From NCBI GenBank assembly GCA_031273265.1, contig JAISSH010000061.1:1-33285 (forward strand): DNA of 33,285 bases, in the 5' to 3' direction. Origin of the DNA: Treponema sp. GTDB taxonomy: Bacteria > Spirochaetota > Spirochaetia > Treponematales > Breznakiellaceae. The translations under genes and the position numbers were made by a program. The notes under the pieces are model-generated. The model was not told where the DNA came from, did not search any database, and saw only the letters and a program-made list of their open reading frames with translations. Position 1 is the first letter of the stretch; each line of letters begins with the position of its first letter. Below are positions 1-8,456 of this stretch, piece by piece.

Positions 1-2
1 CC

Positions 3-191
3 GCTCTTCGTGAAAAGGGAGCGGCGGTGGTTTTAATTTCAACTAACATGGAAGAAATTTTATCTCTTGCGGATCGAATAATAGTAATGTACAGGGGCGC
101 GATTGCGGGCGTTTTTGAAAACAACGGCGATGATTCAATCAAGGAAAAAATTGGAAATTGCATGCAGGGGCTTGGAGGGGAAGGGCAGTGA
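3..191 (+). CDS. ABC transporter ATP-binding protein, C-terminal end (partial)
   Basis: Only the last 62 codons lie in the window; the gene starts upstream. The frame beginning at base 3 reads ALREKGAAVVLISTNMEEIL and continues through a LADRIIVMYRG-like segment. This is the usual end of the second nucleotide-binding half of sugar/nucleoside importer ATPases (RbsA/YufO type), just after the H-loop region, where STNMEE replaces the usual STELDE. The stop codon overlaps the GTG start of the next permease gene (GTGA), so the two are translationally coupled. With the two permeases that follow, it forms a BmpA-type importer that energises uptake across the inner membrane. The substrate cannot be read from this fragment. 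Confidence 0.85.
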   Translation, partial: ALREKGAAVVLISTNMEEILSLADRIIVMYRGAIAGVFENNGDDSIKEKIGNCMQGLGGEGQ

Positions 192-1285
192 AAGAAATAG
201 CCAAAGTACAGGGTCCCCCCGAAGCCGGTACAATTGAACGCGACTCGGAGCTTTCGCGCTCTTTTCCTTTTTCACCGGCGGCGCTTTTCATCCCTGTTAT
301 TTCGCTGTTGGCGCTTGTTATCCTTGTTTTTTTTGTAAGCGGCAGTCCCGCAAGAACGCTTTACTTTTTCTTTGCGGGACCATTTAAGAATTTGTACAGC
401 TTCGGCAATATGTTAAACGCCGCTATTCCTTTGATATTGGGAGCGTTGGGCGTAACCGTCGCGATGAAGGCGGGATGTTTTAACCTTGGCGGTGAAGGGC
501 AGATTTATCTTGGCGCTTTTGTTACAACTGCCGTCGCTTTGGCGCTCCCGCGCTTTGGCGTAATTGGCGCGATTCTTGCGGCTCTTGCGGGAGGGCTCTG
601 TTCCGGCGCGTTGGCGGCGATAAGCGGCTTTTGCAGGGCAAAGTGGAATACAAGCGAATTGATTACCACATTCCTGCTTTCAACAGCGGTTATTCCTGTC
701 GTGAATTTCTTTGTTACGGGTCCATTTCTTGACCCTGAAACATCGCTTCAGTCTACGGGAAAAATCGCGCAAACCATGCGCCTTCCGCTCATATTAAAAC
801 CGTCCAATTTAAGCGCAGGTGTTTTTATCGCTCTTGCCGCCGTTTTCCTTGTTCATATTTTCCTTACCAGGACAAAAACAGGCTATGAATTCAGAATGGC
901 GGGTAACAATGAATTATTCGCGCGTTACGGCGGAATTAACACAAAATTTAATACTGTGCTGTCAATGTTTATAAGCGGCTTCCTGTACGGTCTTGCCGGA
1001 GCGTTTGCCGTTATGGGAACTTATTACGCCGTCGTAAAAGAATTTTCCGCCGGGCTTGGCTGGAACGGTCTTGCCGTCGCCCTTATCGCGGGATTCAGCT
1101 CTCCCGCCGTGATACCTGCCGCTCTTTTTTTCGCGTGGATAGGCGCGGGAGCGCGTTCCGCCATGCAGAACACGGGTCTTACTTTTGAGACAGCTTCGAT
1201 AGTACAGGCGGTTATCTTCTTTCTTTCAACGAGTCTTTTGATTCGCAATGTTTTTTCACGAAGGAGGAAAAACTTCAATGGATAA
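188..1285 (+). CDS. ABC transporter permease (nucleoside/riboflavin-type, BPD_transp_2)
   Basis: Integral inner-membrane permease of the branched-chain-amino-acid/sugar permease superfamily (BPD_transp_2), like YufP, PnrD or RfuC. About eight to ten hydrophobic helices are visible, the first around residues 30-50. The motif MKAGCFNLGGEGQIYLGAF and the later GLGWNGLAVALIAG are characteristic of this permease group. I chose the GTG at 188 because it has a strong GGAGGGG ribosome site at 174-180 and overlaps the ATPase stop as GTGA; a TTG at 158 lies inside the ATPase gene. It pairs with the next permease as a heterodimer. In Treponema pallidum such pairs belong to the purine-nucleoside (Pnr) or riboflavin (Rfu) importers; which applies here is not determinable. 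Confidence 0.9.
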   Translation: MKEIAKVQGPPEAGTIERDSELSRSFPFSPAALFIPVISLLALVILVFFVSGSPARTLYFFFAGPFKNLYSFGNMLNAAIPLILGALGVTVAMKAGCFNLGGEGQIYLGAFVTTAVALALPRFGVIGAILAALAGGLCSGALAAISGFCRAKWNTSELITTFLLSTAVIPVVNFFVTGPFLDPETSLQSTGKIAQTMRLPLILKPSNLSAGVFIALAAVFLVHIFLTRTKTGYEFRMAGNNELFARYGGINTKFNTVLSMFISGFLYGLAGAFAVMGTYYAVVKEFSAGLGWNGLAVALIAGFSSPAVIPAALFFAWIGAGARSAMQNTGLTFETASIVQAVIFFLSTSLLIRNVFSRRRKNFNG

Positions 1286-2108
1286 TTTAAGCTCCCTCCT
1301 TCGCGGTTCCCTAACAATAATGACGCCGCTCTTGTTCGCCGCGGCGGGAGGGCTTTTCCCCGCGCTTGCGGGAACTCTCAATATAGCCCTTGAAGGTCTG
1401 CTCCTTGCCGGCGCTTTTTCATCTCTTGCGGTTTTCTACCACACAGGCAGCGCGACAGCGGCTATCGCGGCGGCAATTCTTTCGGCGACCACGCTTTCGG
1501 CTCTTCACGCGTTTACCGCTTTCAAACTCCGCGCGAATATTTTCATTACCGGGCTTGCGGTAAATTTATTTTCAAGCGGGCTTTGCGTTGTAATTTCCGA
1601 CAAGCTTTTCAAAACGAGAGGGGTAGTTGCCGCGAATAGTATTCCGGGACTTTTAAAATGGTATTTCATTGCGGGCTTGCTTCTCCTCATTATCTCGTAT
1701 ATCGCAATTTACAAAACTCCGTTTGGCTACAGACTGCGCGCCTGCGACAAAAATTCCGACGCGTTAATTTCACTCGGTATAAATCCGCGTCTTTACCAAA
1801 CCGCCGCGCTTTTACTGTCGGGAGCTTTCGCCGGAATTGGCGGCTCCTTCCTCAGCCTTAACCTTGGCGCTTTTGTACCCGGAATGTCGGCGGGAAAAGG
1901 GTGGATCGCCCTTGTGGTAATTTATCTTGGATGGCGCAAACCACAGGGAGTGCTTGCGGCGGCTTTTGTTTTCGGTCTTGCCGAGTCTTTTTCAAATTAC
2001 GCGCAGGGTTTTTGGAATATTCCCGCCGATTTCATTCTTGCCTTCCCCTATTTTTGTACATTAATCGCTATGATTGCCGTATCAGTTAAAACACGACATA
2101 ATTTCTAA
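1278..2108 (+). CDS. ABC transporter permease, second subunit (nucleoside/riboflavin-type)
   Basis: Second membrane subunit of the same importer, like YufQ, PnrE or RfuD, 276 residues from the ATG at 1278. That ATG follows AAGGAGG at 1261-1267 and overlaps the first permease by 8 bp; an in-frame ATG at 1248 lacks such a site. The sequence is strongly hydrophobic, with the family motif GTLNIALEGLLLAGAF near residue 30 and GKGWIALVVIYLG near residue 210, matching the NLGGEGQ and GWNGLAVALIAG motifs of its partner. No substrate-binding lipoprotein gene is visible, so it probably lies upstream of the window or elsewhere. Confidence 0.9.
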   Translation: MDNLSSLLRGSLTIMTPLLFAAAGGLFPALAGTLNIALEGLLLAGAFSSLAVFYHTGSATAAIAAAILSATTLSALHAFTAFKLRANIFITGLAVNLFSSGLCVVISDKLFKTRGVVAANSIPGLLKWYFIAGLLLLIISYIAIYKTPFGYRLRACDKNSDALISLGINPRLYQTAALLLSGAFAGIGGSFLSLNLGAFVPGMSAGKGWIALVVIYLGWRKPQGVLAAAFVFGLAESFSNYAQGFWNIPADFILAFPYFCTLIAMIAVSVKTRHNF

Positions 2109-2118
2109 ATATAAACCA

Positions 2119-2147
2119 TTGAAAATATCAAATTTACCTGATATTAT
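2119..2147 (+). promoter_or_regulatory. Sigma-70-type promoter for the kinase-surE operon
   Basis: TTGAAA (2119-2124) and TATTAT (2142-2147) are separated by exactly 17 bp, in the 90-bp gap between the permease gene and the kinase start at 2199. It would make transcription of the kinase, surE, TPR and NHL genes independent of the transporter. No terminator was seen for the transporter genes. Confidence 0.6.
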
Positions 2148-2198
2148 ACTGTAAATGCGTATATTTTGAGATTTTTATTATAAATGTGAGGTTTTTTA

Positions 2199-3422
2199 AT
2201 GTTGGATATCGGTCAAATCCACCGTGCTGAATATGAGCTGGACACAAGCCGATCCTTGCGCGGCAAGAACCCTCGCAAGACCGCCAACAAGCGCCCTGAT
2301 GAAAAGCCGCCTGTCGTTATAGCCGAAGCGCCCGGCAGAATTCATATTTTGGGCGATCAGGGAGATCCGGTAAGCGATAGTTATTTGTCGGCGGCAATAG
2401 ACCGCTATATTCATGTGGCGGTTAGTCCGAGGAAGGACAATTCATTTCGTTTTTACGCAGCCGATCTTGGAGAACGAAAAAGAAGCACGCTTGTCAATTT
2501 AAAATACAGACGCGAGGACAGGTGGGCGAACTATCTTAAAACCGCGATTTATCTTTTTTCCGGCATGGGTTGTTCCATGAAGGGAATGAATTTTTCTTTT
2601 TGCGGAAATATTCCGCAACAGATAGGGCTTGCGTCCTCAACGGCTATCGAATCCGCCGCGGCAGTGGCGTTGAAAAATTTACTGCGTATCCAGATTAGCG
2701 ACATGGAACTGGCGCAAAAACTCCATGAGGCTCATCAGGAATTTTTTTCAAGCGCGGCGCCGGCGGTGGATTATTATGTTTGTCTCTTGGCGCGAAAAGA
2801 TCATTTCCTTTTTGTTGATATTTCCGGCGGAGTATTTGAAAAAATAAAATCGCCTTTTTCCCTTTTCAGATTTCTTGTCATTGATTCGCGCGTTCCAAGA
2901 CTGGGCGCGGAAAACGAAATGGCGTCCCGCAAAGCCGACGTATTGAAAGGTCTTGAGCTTCTTTCGCAAAAATTTGACGGCGCGAGTTTTAAGGACTTTG
3001 CCGCCGCGGACATTCTTGAAGCGCTGGGAAATCTTCCCGAACAGGTACGGCGCAGAAGCATGCACATCGTGGAGGAAATTCACAGGGTGAATGACGCTGT
3101 GGAAGCTTTACAGCGCAGTGATCTCGCTTCTCTGTCAAAAATAATTTTTCATTCGCATGAAAGCCTGAGAGACCTCTTTGAAATAAGCTGTCCAGAGCTT
3201 GACTGGCTTGTTAAACGGGCGCAGGAGCTTGAGGGAGCCGCCGGCGCGAGAATGACAGGTCACGGTTTTGGCGGGTGCACATACACAATTATCAGAAAAG
3301 AACTTGTTGAAGAATACAAAAGACGGCTGGAAGAATACGAACGTATTTTTGGTTTCCGTCCGGTAATATACGAAGTTAAAATCGCCAAAGGAGCGAGGGT
3401 TATTCCAAACAAGGGGGGCTGA
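2199..3422 (+). CDS. GHMP-family sugar kinase (galactokinase-like)
   Basis: Cytoplasmic small-molecule kinase of the GHMP superfamily, 407 residues. After an unusual charged N-terminal extension of about 40 residues comes EAPGRIHILGDQGD (43-56), a galactokinase-style substrate signature in which the usual GEHTDY is altered. The ATP-binding motif IPQQIGLASSTAIESAAAV spans about 138-156, and a C-terminal GHMP motif AGARMTGHGFGGCTYTII is near residue 350. The altered signature suggests a sugar other than galactose, but that is inference. ATG 2199 is preceded by GTGAGG. The stop overlaps the surE start (TGATG), so a phosphorylated product and a phosphatase are made together. Confidence 0.8.
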   Translation: MLDIGQIHRAEYELDTSRSLRGKNPRKTANKRPDEKPPVVIAEAPGRIHILGDQGDPVSDSYLSAAIDRYIHVAVSPRKDNSFRFYAADLGERKRSTLVNLKYRREDRWANYLKTAIYLFSGMGCSMKGMNFSFCGNIPQQIGLASSTAIESAAAVALKNLLRIQISDMELAQKLHEAHQEFFSSAAPAVDYYVCLLARKDHFLFVDISGGVFEKIKSPFSLFRFLVIDSRVPRLGAENEMASRKADVLKGLELLSQKFDGASFKDFAAADILEALGNLPEQVRRRSMHIVEEIHRVNDAVEALQRSDLASLSKIIFHSHESLRDLFEISCPELDWLVKRAQELEGAAGARMTGHGFGGCTYTIIRKELVEEYKRRLEEYERIFGFRPVIYEVKIAKGARVIPNKGG

Positions 3423-4198
3423 TGCGGATACTGCTTACTAATGACGATGGAATTTCCTCACCGGGACTTAACCTGCTGGCGAAAGCTCTGCGGGAGGCGG
3501 GGCACAGGGTTTTTGTGGTTGCCCCCGATACTGACCGTTCGGGCAGTTCCCATTCAATTCGTTTTCTTAATGAACCGTGCAGATTAATTGAAATTGAAAA
3601 AGATACATGGTCATGTTCCGGTACGCCTGTGGACTGCGTTGTTATCGCTCTTTTGGGCGGTATTCCCGAACTCAGCCTGAAGACCAAAGAGGCGGCTGGC
3701 GGCGACCCTCCTGATCTGGTTTTATCGGGGATAAACGTTGGGGCGAATATGGGAACGGATATTATCTATTCGGGAACCGCAGCCGCGGCAAGGCAGGGGA
3801 GTTTTTTCGGGATTCCGTCCGTCGCTTTGTCTTTGGTTGAAAATCACGGAATTTGGCATTGGGAGCCTGTAATCGCCTATATCACGGAAAAACTCGGCGA
3901 AATAGTGGGTTTTTGGAGGGACGGGGTCTTTGTAAATGTCAATTTCCCAAATAGCGGAAAAACGCCTTCCGCCCTTGTTCATGTTTTTCCTTCCATAAGG
4001 TACTATAACGATAGTATAATAAATTATGATGCCCCGGACGGCGGGACGTACTGTTTTTCCAAGCCCGGCAAGACCACTTCGACAGGTGAAAACGGCAGGG
4101 CGCAGGACGGTTCCGATTGGGCTGAGGTTTATAAAAATAACGCCGCGTTGAGTTTGATTTTGTCTCAGCCGGCTGCTGTTTCGCAGACGCAAGTCTGA
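3422..4198 (+). CDS. surE: 5'/3'-nucleotidase SurE
   Basis: Metal-dependent phosphatase acting on nucleoside 5'- and 3'-monophosphates. All landmarks are present: N-terminal MRILLTNDDG with the metal-binding Asp8-Asp9, PDTDRSGSSHSI with Ser40 as a metal ligand, and SGINVGANMGTDIIYSGTA supplying the conserved Asn and substrate loop. At 258 residues it has the usual family length. The start ATG overlaps the kinase stop and follows an A-G-rich site (AAGGGGGG, 3411-3418). The C-terminal 40 residues are less conserved. It probably works in nucleotide salvage or overflow control; a link to the upstream kinase is inferred only from the coupling. Confidence 0.93.
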   Translation: MRILLTNDDGISSPGLNLLAKALREAGHRVFVVAPDTDRSGSSHSIRFLNEPCRLIEIEKDTWSCSGTPVDCVVIALLGGIPELSLKTKEAAGGDPPDLVLSGINVGANMGTDIIYSGTAAAARQGSFFGIPSVALSLVENHGIWHWEPVIAYITEKLGEIVGFWRDGVFVNVNFPNSGKTPSALVHVFPSIRYYNDSIINYDAPDGGTYCFSKPGKTTSTGENGRAQDGSDWAEVYKNNAALSLILSQPAAVSQTQV

Positions 4199-4223
4199 AG
4201 GCTTTAAGGGGGGAATGAGCCAG

Positions 4224-4961
4224 ATGGCGGAAGAAAAAACCGGTGAGGAAATTATAACCGGCGGAGAAAACGAAGAACGCGTCTTTGAAAAACTTCAGGA
4301 AGGAGTGCGTCTTTACCGTATGAAAGACTGGAATAAAGCCCTGGAGGAATTTTTGTCAAAAGAAGAGGTGTGTTTTGACGAAGAAGAGCGGATGGAAATT
4401 ATTTATTACCTTGGGTTGTGTTATACGAAACTTGGACAGTACAGCGAGGCTTTGAATTATCTGGAACAGGTTGTAACGTCGGGAAATAATATTATTCGCA
4501 TTTATCAGTGCAGAATGACGCTTGCGTATATCTATGTTATTACCAAGCGGATAAGGCTTGCCGAGTTCGAACTCAGGAGACTGCAAAACTGCGGATTGGA
4601 ATCGCCTCTGCTTTACAATACTCTTGCTTATGCCGCGTGGTCGCAGAAAAAAAATAAAAACGCCGTCGAACTCTATGAAAAAACTCTGGATATAGACACC
4701 AACAACGCTACCGCGATGAACAGCATGGGATATATTCTTGCCGATACCGGTCTTGATATTTTACGCGCCCTGCGCCTTTGCAAAAAAGCCGTGGACATAA
4801 GACCGCAGAGCGCGGCATATCTTGACTCTCTTGGCTGGGCGTACTACAAGAGCGGTGAAGTTGTGGAAGCGCGTACATGGCTGCGCAGGGCGCTGGAGCT
4901 TGCGCCTGATGAGCAGGAAATACAAAGACATTTCAAGATTGTTACGGGAGAGCCGCTGTGA
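4224..4961 (+). CDS. Tetratricopeptide-repeat protein
   Basis: Soluble TPR protein of about 245 residues with no signal peptide. Repeats run from about residue 25 to the end; the clearest are the helix pairs around YLGLCYTKLGQYSEALNYL and YLDSLGWAYYKSGEVVEART. The acidic N-terminus is followed directly by repeats, so it probably acts as a protein-protein scaffold. Start choice: an ATG at 4215 is only 1-2 bases from the AAGGGGGG ribosome site (4206-4213), while ATG 4224 has normal spacing, so I prefer 4224. Its last bases overlap the GTG start of the NHL gene (GTGA), which suggests the two products are made in step. No specific function is recognisable. Confidence 0.8.
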   Translation: MAEEKTGEEIITGGENEERVFEKLQEGVRLYRMKDWNKALEEFLSKEEVCFDEEERMEIIYYLGLCYTKLGQYSEALNYLEQVVTSGNNIIRIYQCRMTLAYIYVITKRIRLAEFELRRLQNCGLESPLLYNTLAYAAWSQKKNKNAVELYEKTLDIDTNNATAMNSMGYILADTGLDILRALRLCKKAVDIRPQSAAYLDSLGWAYYKSGEVVEARTWLRRALELAPDEQEIQRHFKIVTGEPL

Positions 4962-7030
4962 GAAAAAGTTTTTCTTTCTGTCTGCTTTTTCTCTTTATTT
5001 CCGTTCTGCTCTTTGCGCAAAGCGGCAATAATGACCGCCCCGGCGGCGTAACCGGAACAGGAGTCGCCGCGTTTACGGCTGCCGAAGAGTTCAGGCTTGG
5101 AATTCACGCTTACAACCGATTTGCGTATAACGAAGCGATTCTCTGTTTTGAACGCGCGCTGTCCTTTGTGCCCACGGAAGCGGTAATTCTTGACTGGCTG
5201 GGAAGGGCGTACTACCGTTCCGGCTTTGAGGAAATCGCCGTCAGACAGTGGCAGTCGGCTTTGAGCATTTACGGCAGAAATTCAGGCGCGGGAATGTTGC
5301 TAAGTTCCCGCATCGAGACAGTCTCCAACCGCCGCTTTCTTCTGCCCATAGCCGACGACGGAGTGCGTTATGTGGAAGCCGGACGCTATCCGGGAAAATC
5401 AGGGGAAATTGTACTTTACCGCCAGCCTGTTTCGGTTTTAGGAAACAGCGACGGCTCGGCGTGGGTTACAGCGTACGGCAGTAACGAAATTGTCAAGATT
5501 GACGTAAACGGAATAGTGAGGGACAGAAAGAGGGGACCGCTTAACGGTTTTGACCGTCCCTATGATATAGTGCGCGGAACTGACGGCAGAATGTATGTTT
5601 CCGAATACCGAGGCGGAAGGGTGAGCGTTTTGGATAATGGGGGGAATTGGCTTGCGTACATCGGGTCGAAGGGGCTTGGGGACGGTCAGTTTGTCGGTCC
5701 TCAGAATCTCGCGGTTGACGAGGACGGATACCTGTATGTTGTCGATTACGGAAACAGGCGCATCTGTAAATTTGATCCGGACGGAAAGTTTATCATTTCT
5801 TTCGGAATGAGAAACGCGGTTTTTCCCGGCTTGCTCTCTCCCACTGGAATAGCCGCAGGTAACGGAAAAATTTACGCCGCAGACAACGCGGCAAAAGCGA
5901 TTTATATCTTTGACCCCAACGGCAATTATATTGGGCGTCTTGCGGCTAACGGACTTGGAAATATCGAAAGCATGAGGTTTCTTTCTACAAAATCGATCCT
6001 CGCCGTAGACGGCAACAAAATTCTTTTAATTGAACCGGAAGCCGCGATTGTCCGCGAGCTGGGGCTTGCGGGCAATGAAAGAGTTCGCGTAACGTGCGCC
6101 GACATGGACAGCAACGGCAATATACTGGCGGCGAAATTTTCCGACAGCGAAGTGGCGGTGATGACCCGCTTTGACGATCTTGCTTCCGGTCTTTTTGTAC
6201 AGATACGCAATATTTACGCCGAGCGTTTCCCGACTGTTACTGTGGAATTCACCGTGGAAGACAGACTGCGCCGCCCAATAACCGGGCTTGATGATTCAAA
6301 TAATTTTAAATTATATGAAGGAGGAGCACCGGTGTCCGGACAGATTTTCCTTTCTCCGGGAAACCGTTATTCAGGAGCCGATATTTCCATTCTTGTTGAA
6401 CGCTCTGAAAAAACCGCGAATATGCGCGACGATTTTACCTCGGCGGCGCGCGACATAGGAAACGCTATAAAAGAAATGGGCGGCTCAAAAGTTGTTTCCG
6501 TCATTTCTGCCGGGGTTCAGCCGCGCCGCGAACAGCACGAATTGTCTCTGGAGAACGCCGTAAGGGGAACCGCCGATTCTTTCAACGCCCGCTGGCGTTT
6601 TGATCTTGGACTGCGCCTTGCCGCCACCGATCTTCTGTCAGCCGCCCCAAAGCGCTCTGTTGTGTACGTCGGTTCGGGCAGTTTGGGAGAGATGGCGTTT
6701 GAGCAGTACAGCCTTTCCGAACTTGCCGCGTATCTCGCGAATAACGGCGTGGTTTTTAACGCCGTCATAACAGGACAAGGACAAATTTCCGCCGGAATTG
6801 AGTACCTGTGCAGGGAAACCGGAGGAAGCGCCGCGCGCCTTTACCGTCCGCAGGGCATCGGCTCTCTGATAAAGGGCATAGCCGACACTCCGTCCGGGCT
6901 TTACAGTTTTTCGTTTAATTCCCAGCTTCCCACCGATTTTGGAAGAGCATGGCTTCCTTTAGAGATTGAAGTCTACATGCTTGAAAGATCAGGACGCGAC
7001 AGCGCGGGCTATTTCCCCCCGCTTGATTAA
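4958..7030 (+). CDS. Secreted TPR/NHL-repeat/VWA-like protein
   Basis: A 690-residue exported protein. The N-terminus MRKSFSFCLLFLFISVLLFA is a typical signal peptide. TPR-like helices follow (about 45-95), then an NHL beta-propeller (about 130-410) with repeated units such as PYDIVRGTDGRMYVSEYRGG and NLAVDEDGYLYVVDYGNRRI. The C-terminal part (about 430-690) resembles a von Willebrand A or periplasmic VWA-like fold; DISILVERS, KRSVVYVGSGSLGEMAF and the following alternating helices support this, but a clean DxSxS metal site is not evident. It starts with GTG overlapping the TPR gene. The build suggests a periplasmic or outer-surface binding scaffold. No enzymatic residues were recognised. Confidence 0.8.
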   Translation: MRKSFSFCLLFLFISVLLFAQSGNNDRPGGVTGTGVAAFTAAEEFRLGIHAYNRFAYNEAILCFERALSFVPTEAVILDWLGRAYYRSGFEEIAVRQWQSALSIYGRNSGAGMLLSSRIETVSNRRFLLPIADDGVRYVEAGRYPGKSGEIVLYRQPVSVLGNSDGSAWVTAYGSNEIVKIDVNGIVRDRKRGPLNGFDRPYDIVRGTDGRMYVSEYRGGRVSVLDNGGNWLAYIGSKGLGDGQFVGPQNLAVDEDGYLYVVDYGNRRICKFDPDGKFIISFGMRNAVFPGLLSPTGIAAGNGKIYAADNAAKAIYIFDPNGNYIGRLAANGLGNIESMRFLSTKSILAVDGNKILLIEPEAAIVRELGLAGNERVRVTCADMDSNGNILAAKFSDSEVAVMTRFDDLASGLFVQIRNIYAERFPTVTVEFTVEDRLRRPITGLDDSNNFKLYEGGAPVSGQIFLSPGNRYSGADISILVERSEKTANMRDDFTSAARDIGNAIKEMGGSKVVSVISAGVQPRREQHELSLENAVRGTADSFNARWRFDLGLRLAATDLLSAAPKRSVVYVGSGSLGEMAFEQYSLSELAAYLANNGVVFNAVITGQGQISAGIEYLCRETGGSAARLYRPQGIGSLIKGIADTPSGLYSFSFNSQLPTDFGRAWLPLEIEVYMLERSGRDSAGYFPPLD

Positions 7031-7095
7031 AACGGACGCATAAAAAATAATTTACGCGCCAAGTAAACTCTTTAGGCATATATTTCTGCAGTCCC

Positions 7096-7168
7096 TGACC
7101 GAGGAGAGAATCGAACTCCCGACCAGTTGCTTAGAAGGCAACTGCTCTATCCACTGAGCTACTCGGCC
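7096..7168 (-). tRNA. tRNA-Arg (anticodon TCT)
   Basis: On the - strand a 73-nt cloverleaf starts GGCCGAGTAGCTCAGTGGAT and ends CTCGGTCA. The acceptor stem GGCCGAG/CTCGGTC pairs with one G-U. The anticodon stem GTTGC/GCAAC encloses CTTCTAA, giving anticodon TCT (reads AGA/AGG). T-loop TTCGATT is normal. CCA is not encoded, so it must be added enzymatically. Confidence 0.95.
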
Positions 7169-7176
7169 CTTTGGCT

Positions 7177-7205
7177 ATTATAAATTTTTTGCCGTATAAG
7201 GGCAA
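7177..7205 (-). promoter_or_regulatory. Promoter of tRNA-Arg
   Basis: On the - strand TTGCCC (7205-7200) and TATAAT (7182-7177) are 17 bp apart, and TATAAT lies 8 bp before the mature tRNA 5' end. The -35 box touches the stop codon of the upstream ppGpp synthetase gene. Confidence 0.6.
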
Positions 7206-8450
7206 TTACATACGCAGTTTCTCATGGAGCAGATCCCTGAATTTGGCGACTGATTTGTTGTTTGGCTCAAGCGCGAGGGAGTTTTCGCAGTCGGATAAGC
7301 CCTGGGGGTAATCGCCGATGTGGTAGAATGCCTGACCGCGCCTGAAAAGACAGAAGGACTGATAGGGATTTATCGAAAGGGAGAGGGTATAGTCGTCTAT
7401 CGCGGCTAAATACTGCTTTAATACCGAGCGCACCACGCCGCGGTAATAGGCGGCTTTGTATGATTTTTCATCGAGTTCAAGGGCGTGGTTAAAGTCTTCA
7501 ATTGCTTCATCGTAGCGGGAACATGCGAAGTTCGCCATGCCGCGGTGTTTGTAAATTGTCGCGCATATATCCCGCCTTGGATTTAAAGCCAGAATTTTGC
7601 TGTATTGGGAAATCGCGTCATTAAAACGGTTTTGATTATGAGCGGTAAGGGCAAAGATTAAAAGATCGTCAATGGAAACCTTATCGCCGGAAGCGGCTTC
7701 CCTGCCGGCATCGAAAACAGGAATCGCGCTTTTTTTATCGGCTTCTTCGCTAAAGAGAAGGTCGTCCGTCGATTCTTCAATTTTCTGATAGAAACTTCCC
7801 CTTCTTTTTTCAAGCTCTCTTGAGTATTTACGCTGATAAGTCCTGATCTCCTGAAAAATTATGTCCGCAAGAGAAAGGCTTGCGTTAACAGCCGCCAGTT
7901 TTCGTTTCATAGGTTCGTCAAAGGGGCTGAATTCCGCTTTGTAAACAAGCTCATGCTCAACTTCCGCCCAGGCATCCTGCAAAATTGTCCGTATTTGAAT
8001 CTCCGCGATTTCTATGCCGGGGTTGCCGTGTTTTTCTATTATTTCCTTCGGGATTGATATAAGAATGTGGGTAGATTCATAGCCGAATTCCTTAAAAGTG
8101 TAGTGTCCCTTTCTTTCCTCTTCGACAATGTCAAAGTTTTTCCTTATCAGTTCTTCCGCTTCGCCTAAATCCTCAATGAAAGGGCAGATGATCCGCACTC
8201 CCATAAGGTCTGTAATCTGCGGGTCGTCAACCCCGTTTTTCAGAAAGCGCAGGTATTTGTAAAAATAACTGGAAAAACTTTTATTCCTGCCGCTGACGAC
8301 CGGATTTGAGTTAAGAGAGACAACAATACTCTCCACGCGCAATTTTAAGTCGTTAACGATATGATGGCGCGTTTCAGAATATTTTTCAAATTCCTCCCGC
8401 ATCTTATCCTGATTTGGGGAAGAAACACTGTTATTTGTTACATTATCCAT
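7206..8450 (-). CDS. RelA/SpoT-domain (p)ppGpp synthetase fused to TPR repeats
   Basis: The N-terminal half is a RelA/SpoT nucleotidyltransferase domain of the small alarmone synthetase kind. It has DPQITDLMGVRIICPF (about 76-91), FGYESTHILI (about 122-131) and EIQIRTILQDAWAEVEHELV (about 150-169), the last being the conserved helix that closes the active site. There is no HD hydrolase domain, so it should only make ppGpp or pppGpp. About 90 variable residues then lead to three or four TPRs (about 265-414) such as AIEDFNHALELDEKSYKAAY. I use ATG 8450 (MDNVTNN); an ATG at 8480 would lie in the loop of the flaA terminator hairpin. Neither has a clear ribosome site. TPRs probably sense or anchor a partner. 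Confidence 0.85.
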   Translation of the reverse strand: MDNVTNNSVSSPNQDKMREEFEKYSETRHHIVNDLKLRVESIVVSLNSNPVVSGRNKSFSSYFYKYLRFLKNGVDDPQITDLMGVRIICPFIEDLGEAEELIRKNFDIVEEERKGHYTFKEFGYESTHILISIPKEIIEKHGNPGIEIAEIQIRTILQDAWAEVEHELVYKAEFSPFDEPMKRKLAAVNASLSLADIIFQEIRTYQRKYSRELEKRRGSFYQKIEESTDDLLFSEEADKKSAIPVFDAGREAASGDKVSIDDLLIFALTAHNQNRFNDAISQYSKILALNPRRDICATIYKHRGMANFACSRYDEAIEDFNHALELDEKSYKAAYYRGVVRSVLKQYLAAIDDYTLSLSINPYQSFCLFRRGQAFYHIGDYPQGLSDCENSLALEPNNKSVAKFRDLLHEKLRM

Positions 8451-8456
8451 AGCTAT

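Noticed and set aside
7031-7095. Terminator after the NHL/VWA-like gene
   Set aside because: No stable inverted repeat with T-run was found; only weak short matches.
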